Source of the DNA: Fidelibacterota bacterium UBA7301 | GTDB lineage: Bacteria; Fidelibacterota; Marinisomatia; Marinisomatales; TCS55 | Direction: 5' to 3' | NCBI GenBank assembly: GCA_002471845.1 | Contig: DKQT01000010.1 | Span: 7,452-71,451, forward strand | DNA length: 64,000 nt | Part shown: piece after piece, positions 1 through 8,135 of the stretch | How the letters are laid out: each line of letters opens with the position of its first letter | Position numbering within the stretch: the first letter of the stretch is position 1 | Translations under genes and position numbers: made by a program | The notes under the pieces: generated by a model | Told to the model about the DNA's origin: nothing | The model's database searches: none | The model's input: only the letters and a program-made list of their open reading frames with translations

Positions 1-359
1 CCAGTGAAGACAAAGAGCGCTACGAAAAACGAATTGCGGCAATTGATCTCAAAGATATTCCATTTGTTCTTAATGAGGTTCCCCAAAAGATCGAAAGGCT
101 GGTTGCAAACCCAACACTGCTTGATTACCAATTAGTTCTGGTTACAGATATTTCTAAGCTCCACAGCATTCTAAGAGATTTACCTGAATTAAGCAAAGAT
201 TTGCAAAAAAGAATAGTTTTTGCTTTGGAATATTTTCTGGAAGAGTATGATGAAATCCCCGATAGTACCCCCCGAATTGGATTATTGGATGATTATGTGC
301 TCGCCAGGTGGGTTGTAGATAATATCATGACAGATTATTCGGATATCATCGAAGCCTAA
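1..359 (+). CDS. Partial CDS (3' end), DUF1232-like protein
   Basis: Only the last 118 codons are present; the reading frame is open from base 3 to the TAA at 357-359 and the start lies outside the window. The C-terminal part contains a run around YDEIPDS..RIGLLDDYVLARW, which resembles the IPD...G.LDD signature of the DUF1232/YkvA family. Here it sits in a soluble, acidic context rather than a hydrophobic one. No catalytic motif is visible and the function is unknown. It converges with the zinc-ribbon gene that follows, with only 5 bases between the stop codons. The coding assignment is solid; the family link is tentative. Confidence 0.6.
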   Translation, partial: SEDKERYEKRIAAIDLKDIPFVLNEVPQKIERLVANPTLLDYQLVLVTDISKLHSILRDLPELSKDLQKRIVFALEYFLEEYDEIPDSTPRIGLLDDYVLARWVVDNIMTDYSDIIEA

Positions 360-364
360 TTCTA

Positions 365-562
365 TTATTCGTTAAATTCTCCTTCAGAGAATTGCCATTG
401 GCAGGTATGGCACCACCAGGGCTTGCCATTATAATCCCGCAAATCAGTTTGCAATTGAAGTGGGTTGCTGCACTTTGGACAATCCCGTTTTGACCCTGCC
501 TCAGGCCACTTGTAATCAGGGCGAAACTTTACTGATTTATCTAAATTTTGATTATTACTCAT
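365..562 (-). CDS. Small zinc-ribbon protein, hypothetical
   Basis: A 65-residue protein with two CxxC pairs (CPKC and, about 25 residues later, CHTC) separated by a Trp-rich turn, the spacing of a structural zinc ribbon. No other domain is visible, so it may be a small nucleic-acid- or protein-binding factor, but the sequence does not say which. An in-frame TTG at 595 would add 11 residues; I prefer the ATG at 562 because the extension is low-complexity and no good ribosome-binding site precedes either start. It converges with the partial gene upstream. The composition and paired cysteines argue that it is real. Confidence 0.55.
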   Translation of the reverse strand: MSNNQNLDKSVKFRPDYKWPEAGSKRDCPKCSNPLQLQTDLRDYNGKPWWCHTCQWQFSEGEFNE

Positions 563-610
563 ACCGGAATTTAGGGTTGATTCTAATCGTGACAATAACT
601 GTTTGATAGA

Positions 611-1033
611 TTAATTTGCCAAAATCCAAAGCTGCCATAGAAATAAAAAACTTATCCCGGACCAAATATACCTGGAGAAACGATATTCTTCCTTCGCTTG
701 GGCAATTTTTTCAGCCAGGAGATAAGTATTCAAGTGAACATTTATTGTATCACCGCTCAATACAAATACCTGTTTTACCGCCCCAGTTTCGCTGTATTGT
801 AAAAAGGGATCCTGTATGGATGGGGGATGGTGTGTTATATAATGAATTCCTTCTAAAACAGGTATAGGGTTATCCAATGGTGTATGTCCGATTAATGATC
901 CATCAACGTAAATAGGTACAGCGTTTGTATCTGCTTTTATATTGATGAATCCTGGGTTTTTGTCAAAAACTATCTTTTGAGCGTTGATGAAGCCAAGACT
1001 CATAAAAAGGGGAATAATCCATTTCAAATCCAT
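611..1033 (-). CDS. PEGA-domain exported protein
   Basis: A 140-residue protein with an N-terminal signal peptide (hydrophobic residues about 5-18, cleavage likely after INA). A PEGA-like beta module follows: residues about 28-66 contain INIKADTNAVPIYVDGSLIG followed by TPLDNPIPVLEG, the usual 'vvDGkpiGkTPl' pattern of surface-layer or carbohydrate-associated proteins. A second hydrophobic segment near the C terminus (about 123-138) probably anchors it in a membrane. It is divergent from the TPR lipoprotein with a 43-base intergenic space, so the two may share a promoter region. The function is unknown; an envelope location is inferred. Confidence 0.7.
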   Translation of the reverse strand: MDLKWIIPLFMSLGFINAQKIVFDKNPGFINIKADTNAVPIYVDGSLIGHTPLDNPIPVLEGIHYITHHPPSIQDPFLQYSETGAVKQVFVLSGDTINVHLNTYLLAEKIAQAKEEYRFSRYIWSGISFLFLWQLWILAN

Positions 1034-1076
1034 GGAATAATTTATTTTTATATAATGATTAGAATGAAGGAACTTC

Positions 1077-2822
1077 TTGACTGAAAATATGCTGAAAAAT
1101 CCTATTTATACATCTGCCCGGCAATGGATTGCATTAACGGGCATTATTTTTATATCCTGCGCCAATTTCAAAGCTTATTTCAATACCTACTACAATGCGG
1201 AAGAATATTTCGATAAAGCGGAAAAAATTCGCCTGGAAAATCGTGGTGAAAAGCTTCCCCAATCGGCTGTTAATAATTACGAAAAGGTGATAGAAAAAGT
1301 CCAGTTTATCCTAGATAATTATCCCGAATTCAAATGGAAAAAATCTGCTCTTTCCTTAATCGCCCAATCACATTTTCACCGGGGAGAATACCGGGCGGCA
1401 ACATCTGCATTGGCTGAAATGAAAAGTGCTTTTGGTGAGGAAGTGTATGGAGAAGTAGAATTTTGGACATCCCTGATAAAATGGAAACAGAATAAACCAC
1501 AGCCTGCAATTAATAGTCTGAATAACCTGCTTCAATCTAACTTAAATCAAAATTTTAGAGCCAAAGTGTACCTGGCGATTGCTGAAATATATTTGGAACA
1601 GGGGATGCAGTCCGAAGCCATGGATAACCTTGAAAAGGCGGCAGAAAAGATTCGTGACCCCAATGAAAAAGGTCAGATTTATTATCGAATTGCCTCTCTT
1701 TCGTTCGATAATGGTGTTTTTGACCGTGCGCTGATAGCTTATCAGCAAGTGATAAAAAACTCTCAATCCAAAAAACAGGTCCAGGAGGGCTACCTGAAAA
1801 CGGTTCAGATTTACCGTCTGGAGGGAAATATTGATTTGGCCGCCAATACCATTAAAAATATGCTGCTAGATGAAAATTATCAGTCTATATTTGCGAGTCT
1901 TGAACTGGAATTAGCTAAATTATATGAACAACAGAATAAAATAACTGCAGCAAAAAACAGACTCAAATCTATCGTCCAGGATTATGTAAAAACCGCTGCC
2001 TCCGCAGAAGCATATTACAAATTGGGAAATTATTCTATTCAGGACGATTGGGACTTGGAAATAGCTTTAAAACAATTTGGATCGGTTTCAGCTGAATATC
2101 GGAACTCTTTATATTCTAAACCGGCAAAGGTGAGAATAAAGGAAATTAAATCCTACCAACAGGCACAATTAAATTTTGAACCTTGGGCTCTTAAAATTAC
2201 TAAATCCGATACAATTGCCGATTCACTTTTTCTGAAAGATGAACAAAACGAATTTGCGAAAATTGTTTATGGAATCTCCGAATTGGAAGCATTTCATTTT
2301 GGGCGGAAGGATACAGCCTTGGTCTATTTGAATCTATTGACAAAATTCGCAAATCAATCTCAATTATTGCCTAAAGCGTTGTATGCTAAATTGATGATAA
2401 TGAATGAAATGGGGGATACGAATACAGTTGGTGAATTAAAAAAGCGCATTGTAAATGAATTTCCTAAAACAGATTATGCATTGGCTATCATTAATACAGA
2501 TAAATCCTATCAACCATTAACCTCTACTTCCGATGAAAAATTGATTCTGGCCGAACAAAACTGGAAATCCGATTCATCCTTGGGCATTGCTCATTATCGG
2601 GAAATTGTGAATGAAGATACTGTATCGGAATCCAGTGCCAAAGCGGCCTACTTTTTAGCCTATCAATATGATTACCACTTGGTTCAACCCGACAGCGCTC
2701 TAAAATATTACCAGTGGATATTGAAGTACCATAACGATTCAGACCAGGCATTCCATTCTAATAAACGGGTCACTTTTTTAAATTCTGTCTTAGCTGATAC
2801 TTCGGGCACCAATGATCATTGA
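1077..2822 (+). CDS. TPR-repeat lipoprotein
   Basis: A 581-residue protein with an N-terminal hydrophobic stretch ending in Ser-Cys (Cys28, lipobox FISC), then a chain of helical tetratricopeptide repeats over most of its length (for example AKVYLAIAEIYLEQG and IYYRIASLSFDNG). Such proteins act as scaffolds on the periplasmic face of a membrane; the partner cannot be told from sequence. The start is TTG at 1077, because AAGGA at 1067-1071 lies 5 bases upstream, whereas the next ATG (1089) is 17 bases from it. Its last 11 bases overlap pyrK, so it heads the run that continues into pyrK-pyrD. It resembles the TPR lipoproteins common in the FCB group. Confidence 0.75.
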   Translation: MTENMLKNPIYTSARQWIALTGIIFISCANFKAYFNTYYNAEEYFDKAEKIRLENRGEKLPQSAVNNYEKVIEKVQFILDNYPEFKWKKSALSLIAQSHFHRGEYRAATSALAEMKSAFGEEVYGEVEFWTSLIKWKQNKPQPAINSLNNLLQSNLNQNFRAKVYLAIAEIYLEQGMQSEAMDNLEKAAEKIRDPNEKGQIYYRIASLSFDNGVFDRALIAYQQVIKNSQSKKQVQEGYLKTVQIYRLEGNIDLAANTIKNMLLDENYQSIFASLELELAKLYEQQNKITAAKNRLKSIVQDYVKTAASAEAYYKLGNYSIQDDWDLEIALKQFGSVSAEYRNSLYSKPAKVRIKEIKSYQQAQLNFEPWALKITKSDTIADSLFLKDEQNEFAKIVYGISELEAFHFGRKDTALVYLNLLTKFANQSQLLPKALYAKLMIMNEMGDTNTVGELKKRIVNEFPKTDYALAIINTDKSYQPLTSTSDEKLILAEQNWKSDSSLGIAHYREIVNEDTVSESSAKAAYFLAYQYDYHLVQPDSALKYYQWILKYHNDSDQAFHSNKRVTFLNSVLADTSGTNDH

Positions 2823-3603
2823 ACGTGCCTACATAAAGTCAAATCGAGAGGTGGCAAACAATATTTGGGAAATGCACTTTGAAGCGCCCCAAATTGCCAG
2901 TGAATATTCAGGCTCAGGACAGTTTATAAATATCCTCGTCATGAATGCCTGGAATCACCCCTTACGTCGTCCAATGAGTATTGCCTCCGTAGTAAAGGGG
3001 AATATTTCTATTATCTATAAAATATTTGGCGAGGTAACCCAACTTCTATCTGAAAAAAAAGTAGGCGATGAGGCCGAATTAATGGGGCCTTTAGGCAATA
3101 CCTTCTCAAATTGGAAGAACGGTACCTATCCAATTTTAGTTGGGGGCGGGGTCGGTTTGGCACCTATTCTGAATTTGAAAAATGAATGCGATACTCATCA
3201 TGTTAAGTATGACATAATTATCGGTGCACGTTCCGGGGATGAACATTTTATGGATCATGAACCTGAGAAAAATATTATTCTTTCTACCGATGATGGAACT
3301 ATCGGGGTAAAAGGAACAGTAATGGTTCCCTTGGAAAAAATGGCAAAGGAAAACGAAAATCCCTACTTATTTGCCTGTGGACCAGAACCAATGCTGGAAG
3401 CAGTGCGTAATTTTGCCCTTTCAAATCATATCCCAGCACAATTGGCCGTAGAGAGTTACATGGGATGTGGAGTGGGACTTTGCCAAGGCTGCGTAATCCA
3501 TCGCCAGAATGGGGAAATTGGAAGACATAGCTACCATGAGAAATATTCGTTAGTGTGCCTGGACGGGCCGATTTATGAAGCAAAGGATATCCATTTTGGC
3601 TGA
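2812..3603 (+). CDS. pyrK: Dihydroorotate dehydrogenase electron-transfer subunit PyrK
   Basis: A 263-residue ferredoxin-reductase-fold protein. It carries electrons from PyrD to NAD+ through FAD and a 2Fe-2S cluster in type 1B dihydroorotate dehydrogenase (pyrimidine synthesis). Visible elements are the FAD-binding RRPMSIAS motif (about residue 54), the glycine-rich nucleotide loop VGGGVGLAPIL (about 106-116) and the C-terminal cluster cysteines in MGCGVGLCQGCVIH with a further Cys near the C terminus. Length is normal. The start overlaps the TPR gene by 11 bases and the end overlaps the true pyrD start by 8 bases, implying translational coupling of the two subunits. Confidence 0.95.
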   Translation: MIIERAYIKSNREVANNIWEMHFEAPQIASEYSGSGQFINILVMNAWNHPLRRPMSIASVVKGNISIIYKIFGEVTQLLSEKKVGDEAELMGPLGNTFSNWKNGTYPILVGGGVGLAPILNLKNECDTHHVKYDIIIGARSGDEHFMDHEPEKNIILSTDDGTIGVKGTVMVPLEKMAKENENPYLFACGPEPMLEAVRNFALSNHIPAQLAVESYMGCGVGLCQGCVIHRQNGEIGRHSYHEKYSLVCLDGPIYEAKDIHFG

Positions 3604-4516
3604 TCTAAGGATAAAAATTGGGAATGAAACTTTTGATAACCCCATCTGGGTGGCTTCCGGTACTTTTGGCTATGGCACGGAAGCGCCTGATTTGGTGGAT
3701 GTGAATCGACTGGGGGCCATCGTTACAAAATCAATTACGCGTCAGCCCCGGGAAGGGAATCCCCCGCCAAGAATTGTTGAAACTCCCTCAGGAATGATTA
3801 ATTCAATAGGCCTTGCCAATATCGGTGTGGAACGATACATCCGTGAAATGCTGCCGATTTATGAGAATCTTTCTACCAAGATTATCATGAACATTGCCGG
3901 GACTGATATCCAGGAATATGTGGAAATCATGAAAATGGTTGAATCTGTTTCCTCGGTTATTGTTGGCTACGAAATCAATATTTCATGCCCCAATGTGAAA
4001 AAGGGTGGAATGGAATTTGGAGTGGACTGCGATATGACCGCCAAATTAACAGCTAAACTACGGAATATTACAGAGAGATTGCTGATCATGAAATTGAGTC
4101 CTAATGTTTCAGATATCGTTTCCATCGGAATGAGTGCTCAAGAATCCGGTGCCGATGCTGTTTCTGCTATCAACACTGTTGTAGGTATGAGCATTAATGC
4201 AAACACAGGTGAAAGTAATATTCATACGACTTATGGCGGGTTGTCCGGCCCGGCGATCAAACCAGTGGGTTTGGCGATGGTGCATAAGTTATATCAGGAT
4301 TTGTCTATTCCAATAATTGGCATAGGCGGAATTGTAAACAGAGAAGATGTGGTTGAATTTATGATGGCAGGATCAGTCGCTGTTCAAATAGGTACAGCAA
4401 ATTTCAGAAATCCCGGTATCAGTGAAGACATTCTTGACACGCTGGAAATATTTTTAGAAGAAACCCATCGAGCTGCAGCAACAGAATTAATCGGGGCGGT
4501 TAAAACACATTCTTGA
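3596..4516 (+). CDS. pyrD: Dihydroorotate dehydrogenase catalytic subunit PyrD (type 1B)
   Basis: An FMN TIM-barrel enzyme oxidising dihydroorotate to orotate, paired with PyrK. The N terminus ADLRIKIGN..DNPIWVASGTFG, the catalytic cysteine in INISCPNVKKGG, and the C-terminal FMN-phosphate loops (GIGGI and VQIGTA) match the 1B class. The frame is open upstream to 3575, but I place the start at TTG 3596. AAAGGA (3582-3587) sits 8 bases before it, and the resulting protein begins at the family's usual 'ADLRIKIG' position (306 residues). It overlaps pyrK by 8 bases. No other pyrimidine gene is in the window. Confidence 0.93.
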   Translation: MADLRIKIGNETFDNPIWVASGTFGYGTEAPDLVDVNRLGAIVTKSITRQPREGNPPPRIVETPSGMINSIGLANIGVERYIREMLPIYENLSTKIIMNIAGTDIQEYVEIMKMVESVSSVIVGYEINISCPNVKKGGMEFGVDCDMTAKLTAKLRNITERLLIMKLSPNVSDIVSIGMSAQESGADAVSAINTVVGMSINANTGESNIHTTYGGLSGPAIKPVGLAMVHKLYQDLSIPIIGIGGIVNREDVVEFMMAGSVAVQIGTANFRNPGISEDILDTLEIFLEETHRAAATELIGAVKTHS

Positions 4517-4519
4517 TCC

Positions 4520-4993
4520 ATGCGTAAAATTTTATCATTAATTATTATTATCGGAATTATTAGTGGATGTGCCAATTCGCCACGATATCGAACCGGTCCG
4601 GTTAAATCAAAACCATCAAAAACAAAAAATCTGCCTGCACTGAAAACCAAAGCGAAAGTAAAACATCCAAAGGTAATGACAGGTATGAGCTCTTTTTATG
4701 CAGCAGATTTTCATGGTAAACTTACCGCCAATGGTGAAGTTTATGATATGTATGGTTTAACGGCAGCCCATAAAACTCTTCCACTGAATACCATCGCCCG
4801 TGTAACGAACTTAGATAATAATAAATCACTTATTTTGCGCATCAATGATCGCGGACCGTATGTAAAAGGGCGTATATTGGATTGCTCTTATGGCGCCGCA
4901 AAAAAACTCGGGTTTATCAATAATGGAACAACAAAAGTAAAGATTGAAGTGATTGAATGGGGCGATAACCAATATATGAAACACATGGAATAA
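4520..4993 (+). CDS. rlpA: RlpA-like septal-ring lipoprotein / lytic transglycosylase
   Basis: A 157-residue lipoprotein. A signal segment ending in a lipobox (IISGC, Cys17) is followed by a basic linker and then a double-psi beta-barrel. RlpA proteins cleave or bind denuded peptidoglycan glycan strands at the septum. The conserved barrel motifs are present: TANGEVYDMYGLTAAHKTLP, the catalytic-type Asp in RINDRGPYVKGRILD, and the following AAKKLGF. There is no C-terminal SPOR domain, so septal targeting through SPOR is missing. It begins 3 bases after the pyrD stop and is followed immediately by the lipid kinase. Confidence 0.85.
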   Translation: MRKILSLIIIIGIISGCANSPRYRTGPVKSKPSKTKNLPALKTKAKVKHPKVMTGMSSFYAADFHGKLTANGEVYDMYGLTAAHKTLPLNTIARVTNLDNNKSLILRINDRGPYVKGRILDCSYGAAKKLGFINNGTTKVKIEVIEWGDNQYMKHME

Positions 4994-4994
4994 C

Positions 4995-5882
4995 TTGGCA
5001 CGATTTTACCTTACAGTCAATCCCCACGGTGGGACTAAAAAAGGAAGCCGTATCCTTGAACAAGTTATGCCCATATTTGATGGAGCTGGAGCGGAAGTTA
5101 CTATTTTAGAAACAGAATACGCCGGTCATTCACGTGATTTGGCCCGCGATATGGATATTTCAAATTATGACGGTTTCTGTTGTATCGGAGGTGACGGTAC
5201 CATGCACGAAGCGATTAATGGCATTATGAACCGAAAAGACGGATTAAGGATTCCCATCGGTTTGATAACCGGCGGGACCGGCAATTCATTTATGCATGAT
5301 TTGGATTGCCTGGATCCTGTTAATGCGGCCAAGAGGATCGTAACGGGCAGACGTCGCCCAATTGATATTTTACGTTGTGATGCTGACGGTGTCATTTATT
5401 ACGGTTTTAATATTGTCGGGTGGGGTATTCCTACCGATGCTAATAACCTGGCGGAAAAACTACGCTGGTTGGGTACCCAACGTTACAATATTGCTTCTAT
5501 TATAGAGGTGATTCGCCACAGACAAAGATTTGCCCGGATTGAAATTGATGGAAATGTAATCGGTGCGGATTTCGGGTTTGTCATTGGCTGCAATACAATC
5601 CATACCGGTAAGGGAATGCAAATGGCGCCCTTGGCAAGGTTAGATGATGGGTTGATTGATCTCATTATAGTTCGTAAAGTCGGGCGGATAAAATTATTAC
5701 GCTTATTCCCAAAAGTATTCAGCGGTAAGCACATTGGTGATCCCGCCGTTGATTATCGGCAAGTCCGGGAATTCACGATTAAACCGGAAGATCGAAATAC
5801 GTTAAATATCGATGGTGAAATGCTGGGGAGCACACCCATCCATGTCAAGGTGCTGCAAAAAGAATTGGAAGTATTGGTATGA
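4995..5882 (+). CDS. Diacylglycerol/lipid kinase family protein (DagK/YegS type)
   Basis: A 295-residue member of the DAGK catalytic-domain family, which phosphorylates diacylglycerol or related lipids with ATP. Signature elements are the N-terminal NPHGG loop, the ATP-binding GGDGTMHEAINGI (about residues 65-77), GGTGNSF, and the C-terminal INIDGE-like motif (LNIDGEM). The start is TTG at 4995, since it is the only start close to the stop of rlpA and gives the normal N terminus. It overlaps cdsA by 4 bases, which suggests a phospholipid role in the same unit. The exact lipid substrate cannot be read from the sequence. Confidence 0.85.
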   Translation: MARFYLTVNPHGGTKKGSRILEQVMPIFDGAGAEVTILETEYAGHSRDLARDMDISNYDGFCCIGGDGTMHEAINGIMNRKDGLRIPIGLITGGTGNSFMHDLDCLDPVNAAKRIVTGRRRPIDILRCDADGVIYYGFNIVGWGIPTDANNLAEKLRWLGTQRYNIASIIEVIRHRQRFARIEIDGNVIGADFGFVIGCNTIHTGKGMQMAPLARLDDGLIDLIIVRKVGRIKLLRLFPKVFSGKHIGDPAVDYRQVREFTIKPEDRNTLNIDGEMLGSTPIHVKVLQKELEVLV

Positions 5883-6700
5883 CAAGAAGAAGTACTCTCT
5901 GGACACGATTGCCAATTATAGTTTTAGGTATCCCTGCAATTATCTATTTATTGATCGAAGGGGGAATCATTTTTGCTGGATTTGTAGCCTTTGTCATTTT
6001 TCTCAGCCTGCTTGAGTTTTATGGTTTGAAAAAAGCTTCCGGCCTAAAGCCAAATGGACTGATTGGGATTCCTATGGCACTGTCAGTTTGTTTTTTATAT
6101 ATCCAATATCCGAATGCAAATCCCACAAATATTCTAAGCAGTATTTTACTGCTCATTATTCTGGGGCTTTTTATGGAAATGTTCAGCGGCCGTACAAACC
6201 CGATTGAAAACATATCGGTTACCCTGGGGGGGGTCATGTATGTGGCCGGCCTATTGGGGGCGATGATTGCCTTAAGAAATTGGGATACGCTGAATGGGGC
6301 CCGCTTTACAATGGCCATGATCTTTTCTGTCTGGATCTGTGATTCATGCGCCTATATATTTGGAATCCTTTGGGGTAAGAAAAAACTGATTGAACGTATT
6401 AGTCCAAAGAAAACAGTCGTTGGTTTTGTTGGCGGAATTATGGGTGCCTTCGCCTCATTCTATGTAATGAATATGTATGGTTTTATCCGCTATGATTTGA
6501 GTATCGAGAATATTTTTATTCTTACCTTCATCGTTGGAGTTTGCGGTCAACTGGGTGATTTTGTAGAATCTATGTTCAAGCGTGATGCGGGGGTGAAAGA
6601 TTCCGGAAAACTATTACTGGGACATGGCGGTGTGTTGGACCGTTTTGATTCACTTATTATTACCAGTCCGCTCGTTTTTATTTTCGTTTTGTTCTTATAA
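5879..6700 (+). CDS. cdsA: Phosphatidate cytidylyltransferase CdsA
   Basis: A 273-residue polytopic membrane protein (about seven to eight hydrophobic segments) that makes CDP-diacylglycerol from phosphatidate and CTP, the branch point of phospholipid synthesis. The C-terminal CDS signature is complete: SPKKTVVGFVGG, then GQLGDFVESMFKR, DAGVKDSG and GHGGVLDRFDS. Start ATG overlaps the lipid kinase by 4 bases. PgsA and PgpA, the downstream enzymes of phosphatidylglycerol synthesis, lie at the other end of the window. A long hairpin begins 6 bases after its stop. Confidence 0.93.
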   Translation: MTRRSTLWTRLPIIVLGIPAIIYLLIEGGIIFAGFVAFVIFLSLLEFYGLKKASGLKPNGLIGIPMALSVCFLYIQYPNANPTNILSSILLLIILGLFMEMFSGRTNPIENISVTLGGVMYVAGLLGAMIALRNWDTLNGARFTMAMIFSVWICDSCAYIFGILWGKKKLIERISPKKTVVGFVGGIMGAFASFYVMNMYGFIRYDLSIENIFILTFIVGVCGQLGDFVESMFKRDAGVKDSGKLLLGHGGVLDRFDSLIITSPLVFIFVLFL

Positions 6701-6705
6701 CAAAA

Positions 6706-6750
6706 GGCGAACAACGTTTCCAAATCAGATTTTGGAAATGTAAATTCGCC
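6706..6750 (+). promoter_or_regulatory. Long imperfect hairpin in leader of the lysine operon
   Basis: Between cdsA and the aminotransferase lies a nested inverted repeat: GGCGAA (6706-6711) pairs with TTCGCC (6745-6750), and ACGTTTCCAAA (6713-6723 or one base later) pairs with TTTGGAAATGT around the loop TCAGAT, with one G-T pair and a small internal loop. That is about 17 base pairs in 45 bases. It could end cdsA transcripts, but only a TTTT follows about 6 bases later. It could instead be an operator or RNA element controlling the catabolic operon whose start is 41 bases downstream. Confidence 0.5.
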
Positions 6751-6791
6751 GGCTGATTTTAGCATTATATCAACCTTAGAAAAGGAAAATA

Positions 6792-8123
6792 ATGGCCAAT
6801 GTTGCTATAACAGGTTACGGTGATAATCTAACCATTGATGGCGTCAGGATCGGCGATCTAACGCCCCACCAACACGGAAAAATTGAAAAGCAAAAAAGCG
6901 GCAATAATTACAGTCCCCTTGAAGATGTTGTTGTTTCCCATGTAAAAGATTCATCAACTCTGGTTGTGCGAAAACCAAATCCTGACGATGTTTCCAAGTA
7001 TATTGAAGAAGAATTGATTGACGGTCTTTGCTGCTATTCCGCTGTGAACCAGGGGCAACTCAACCAAACCCTGGTGGATGCCGTTATCAAGCATTTATCG
7101 GAAGAAAAACTACCCACCGTTCCAAGGTCCATCCGTCACAAATATATGAGTGCTTTCTTGATGGCCGCAACGGAAATTACAGGAATGGACAGGGTAGTGC
7201 CCAAGGTTGCCGGTGTGGAAGCGCCGGAATTAATGTTTAAGCTGTCCCGGAGATGGGGCTACCGTGTAAAGGGTATTCCCAAGGATGAAGCGATTGTCGT
7301 TGGTGCAAGAGGCAATTTTCATGGACGTTCCATGACGGCCATCTCACTCTCTGATGATCCCGATGCCTACAACGATTTCGGACCTAAGGTGCCCGGCATT
7401 GAATTGGTTGAATACAATAATATTGATGCGCTTAAAGAATTATTTGAAGCTAAAGGGGATCGTATTGCTTCTTATCTTGTTGAGCCCATCCAGGGTGAGG
7501 CAGGAGTGATCGTACCTAACGATGATTATTGGCCCCAAGTGGCAGAATTATGTAAAAAACATAATATTCTGCTGGCCATGGATGAAGTCCAGACCGGGTT
7601 TGCCCGGACAGGCGCTAATTTTGCCCATCAGTTATTCGGTGTCAAACCTGATCTCATGGGCTGCGGCAAAGCGGCCGGCGGCGGAATACTGCCAGTCTCA
7701 TTTGTAGCAGGAAGTAATGAAGTAATTGGTGTTTTAACCCCCGGGTCAGAGGGCTCTACCTTTGGTGGTTATCCTTTGGGAACCGTGGTGGCCACCTACG
7801 CCATAAAGGTTATGGAAGATGAAAATCTGGCCGAAAAAGCCAGAATAGGGGGAGAACAGTTAATGTCCCGGTTTAATGACATGCAGGCCAAATTCCCGGA
7901 CAAAGTTAAGGAAGTCCGCGGAAAGGGGCTTTTAACAGCTTTTGAAATGCATAATGAACCTAATCTGAATGGACATACTGTTTCTGTTGAATTACTCAAG
8001 CGGGGCGTTTATGCTAAAGAAACCCATCATTCCACCGTCAAAGTTGCGCCGGCCTTGACCATTTCAGCGGACCAGATTGACCGCATAGCAGACGCCATTG
8101 ATGATGTTATTGGATCACTGTAA
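6792..8123 (+). CDS. rocD: Class III aminotransferase, ornithine-aminotransferase-like
   Basis: A 443-residue PLP-dependent omega-aminotransferase. It follows the ornithine aminotransferase pattern: CYSAVNQG, GVEAPELMFKLSRRWGY, NFHGRSMTAISLS, VEPIQGEAGVIVP, MDEVQTGFARTG, the Schiff-base lysine Lys293 in GCGKAAGGG, and GSEGSTFGGYPLG. The N terminus has an extra 40-odd residues before the usual beginning. The start is ATG 6792 with AAAGGA just upstream. It is the first gene of a three-gene set with ALDH7 and lysine 6-aminotransferase, so its substrate may be ornithine, lysine or 2-aminoadipate. The ornithine assignment rests on family resemblance only. Confidence 0.75.
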   Translation: MANVAITGYGDNLTIDGVRIGDLTPHQHGKIEKQKSGNNYSPLEDVVVSHVKDSSTLVVRKPNPDDVSKYIEEELIDGLCCYSAVNQGQLNQTLVDAVIKHLSEEKLPTVPRSIRHKYMSAFLMAATEITGMDRVVPKVAGVEAPELMFKLSRRWGYRVKGIPKDEAIVVGARGNFHGRSMTAISLSDDPDAYNDFGPKVPGIELVEYNNIDALKELFEAKGDRIASYLVEPIQGEAGVIVPNDDYWPQVAELCKKHNILLAMDEVQTGFARTGANFAHQLFGVKPDLMGCGKAAGGGILPVSFVAGSNEVIGVLTPGSEGSTFGGYPLGTVVATYAIKVMEDENLAEKARIGGEQLMSRFNDMQAKFPDKVKEVRGKGLLTAFEMHNEPNLNGHTVSVELLKRGVYAKETHHSTVKVAPALTISADQIDRIADAIDDVIGSL

Positions 8124-8135
8124 AGGAATATGTAA

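Noticed and set aside
616..867. Plus-strand ORF of 83 codons
   Set aside because: It lies antisense inside the PEGA protein gene, which has a signal peptide and a recognisable domain; the plus-strand frame has no start site or family.
6701..6791. Lysine riboswitch before the lysine operon
   Set aside because: The leader is only about 90 bases and forms one hairpin; the lysine riboswitch needs a five-helix core of roughly 170 bases.
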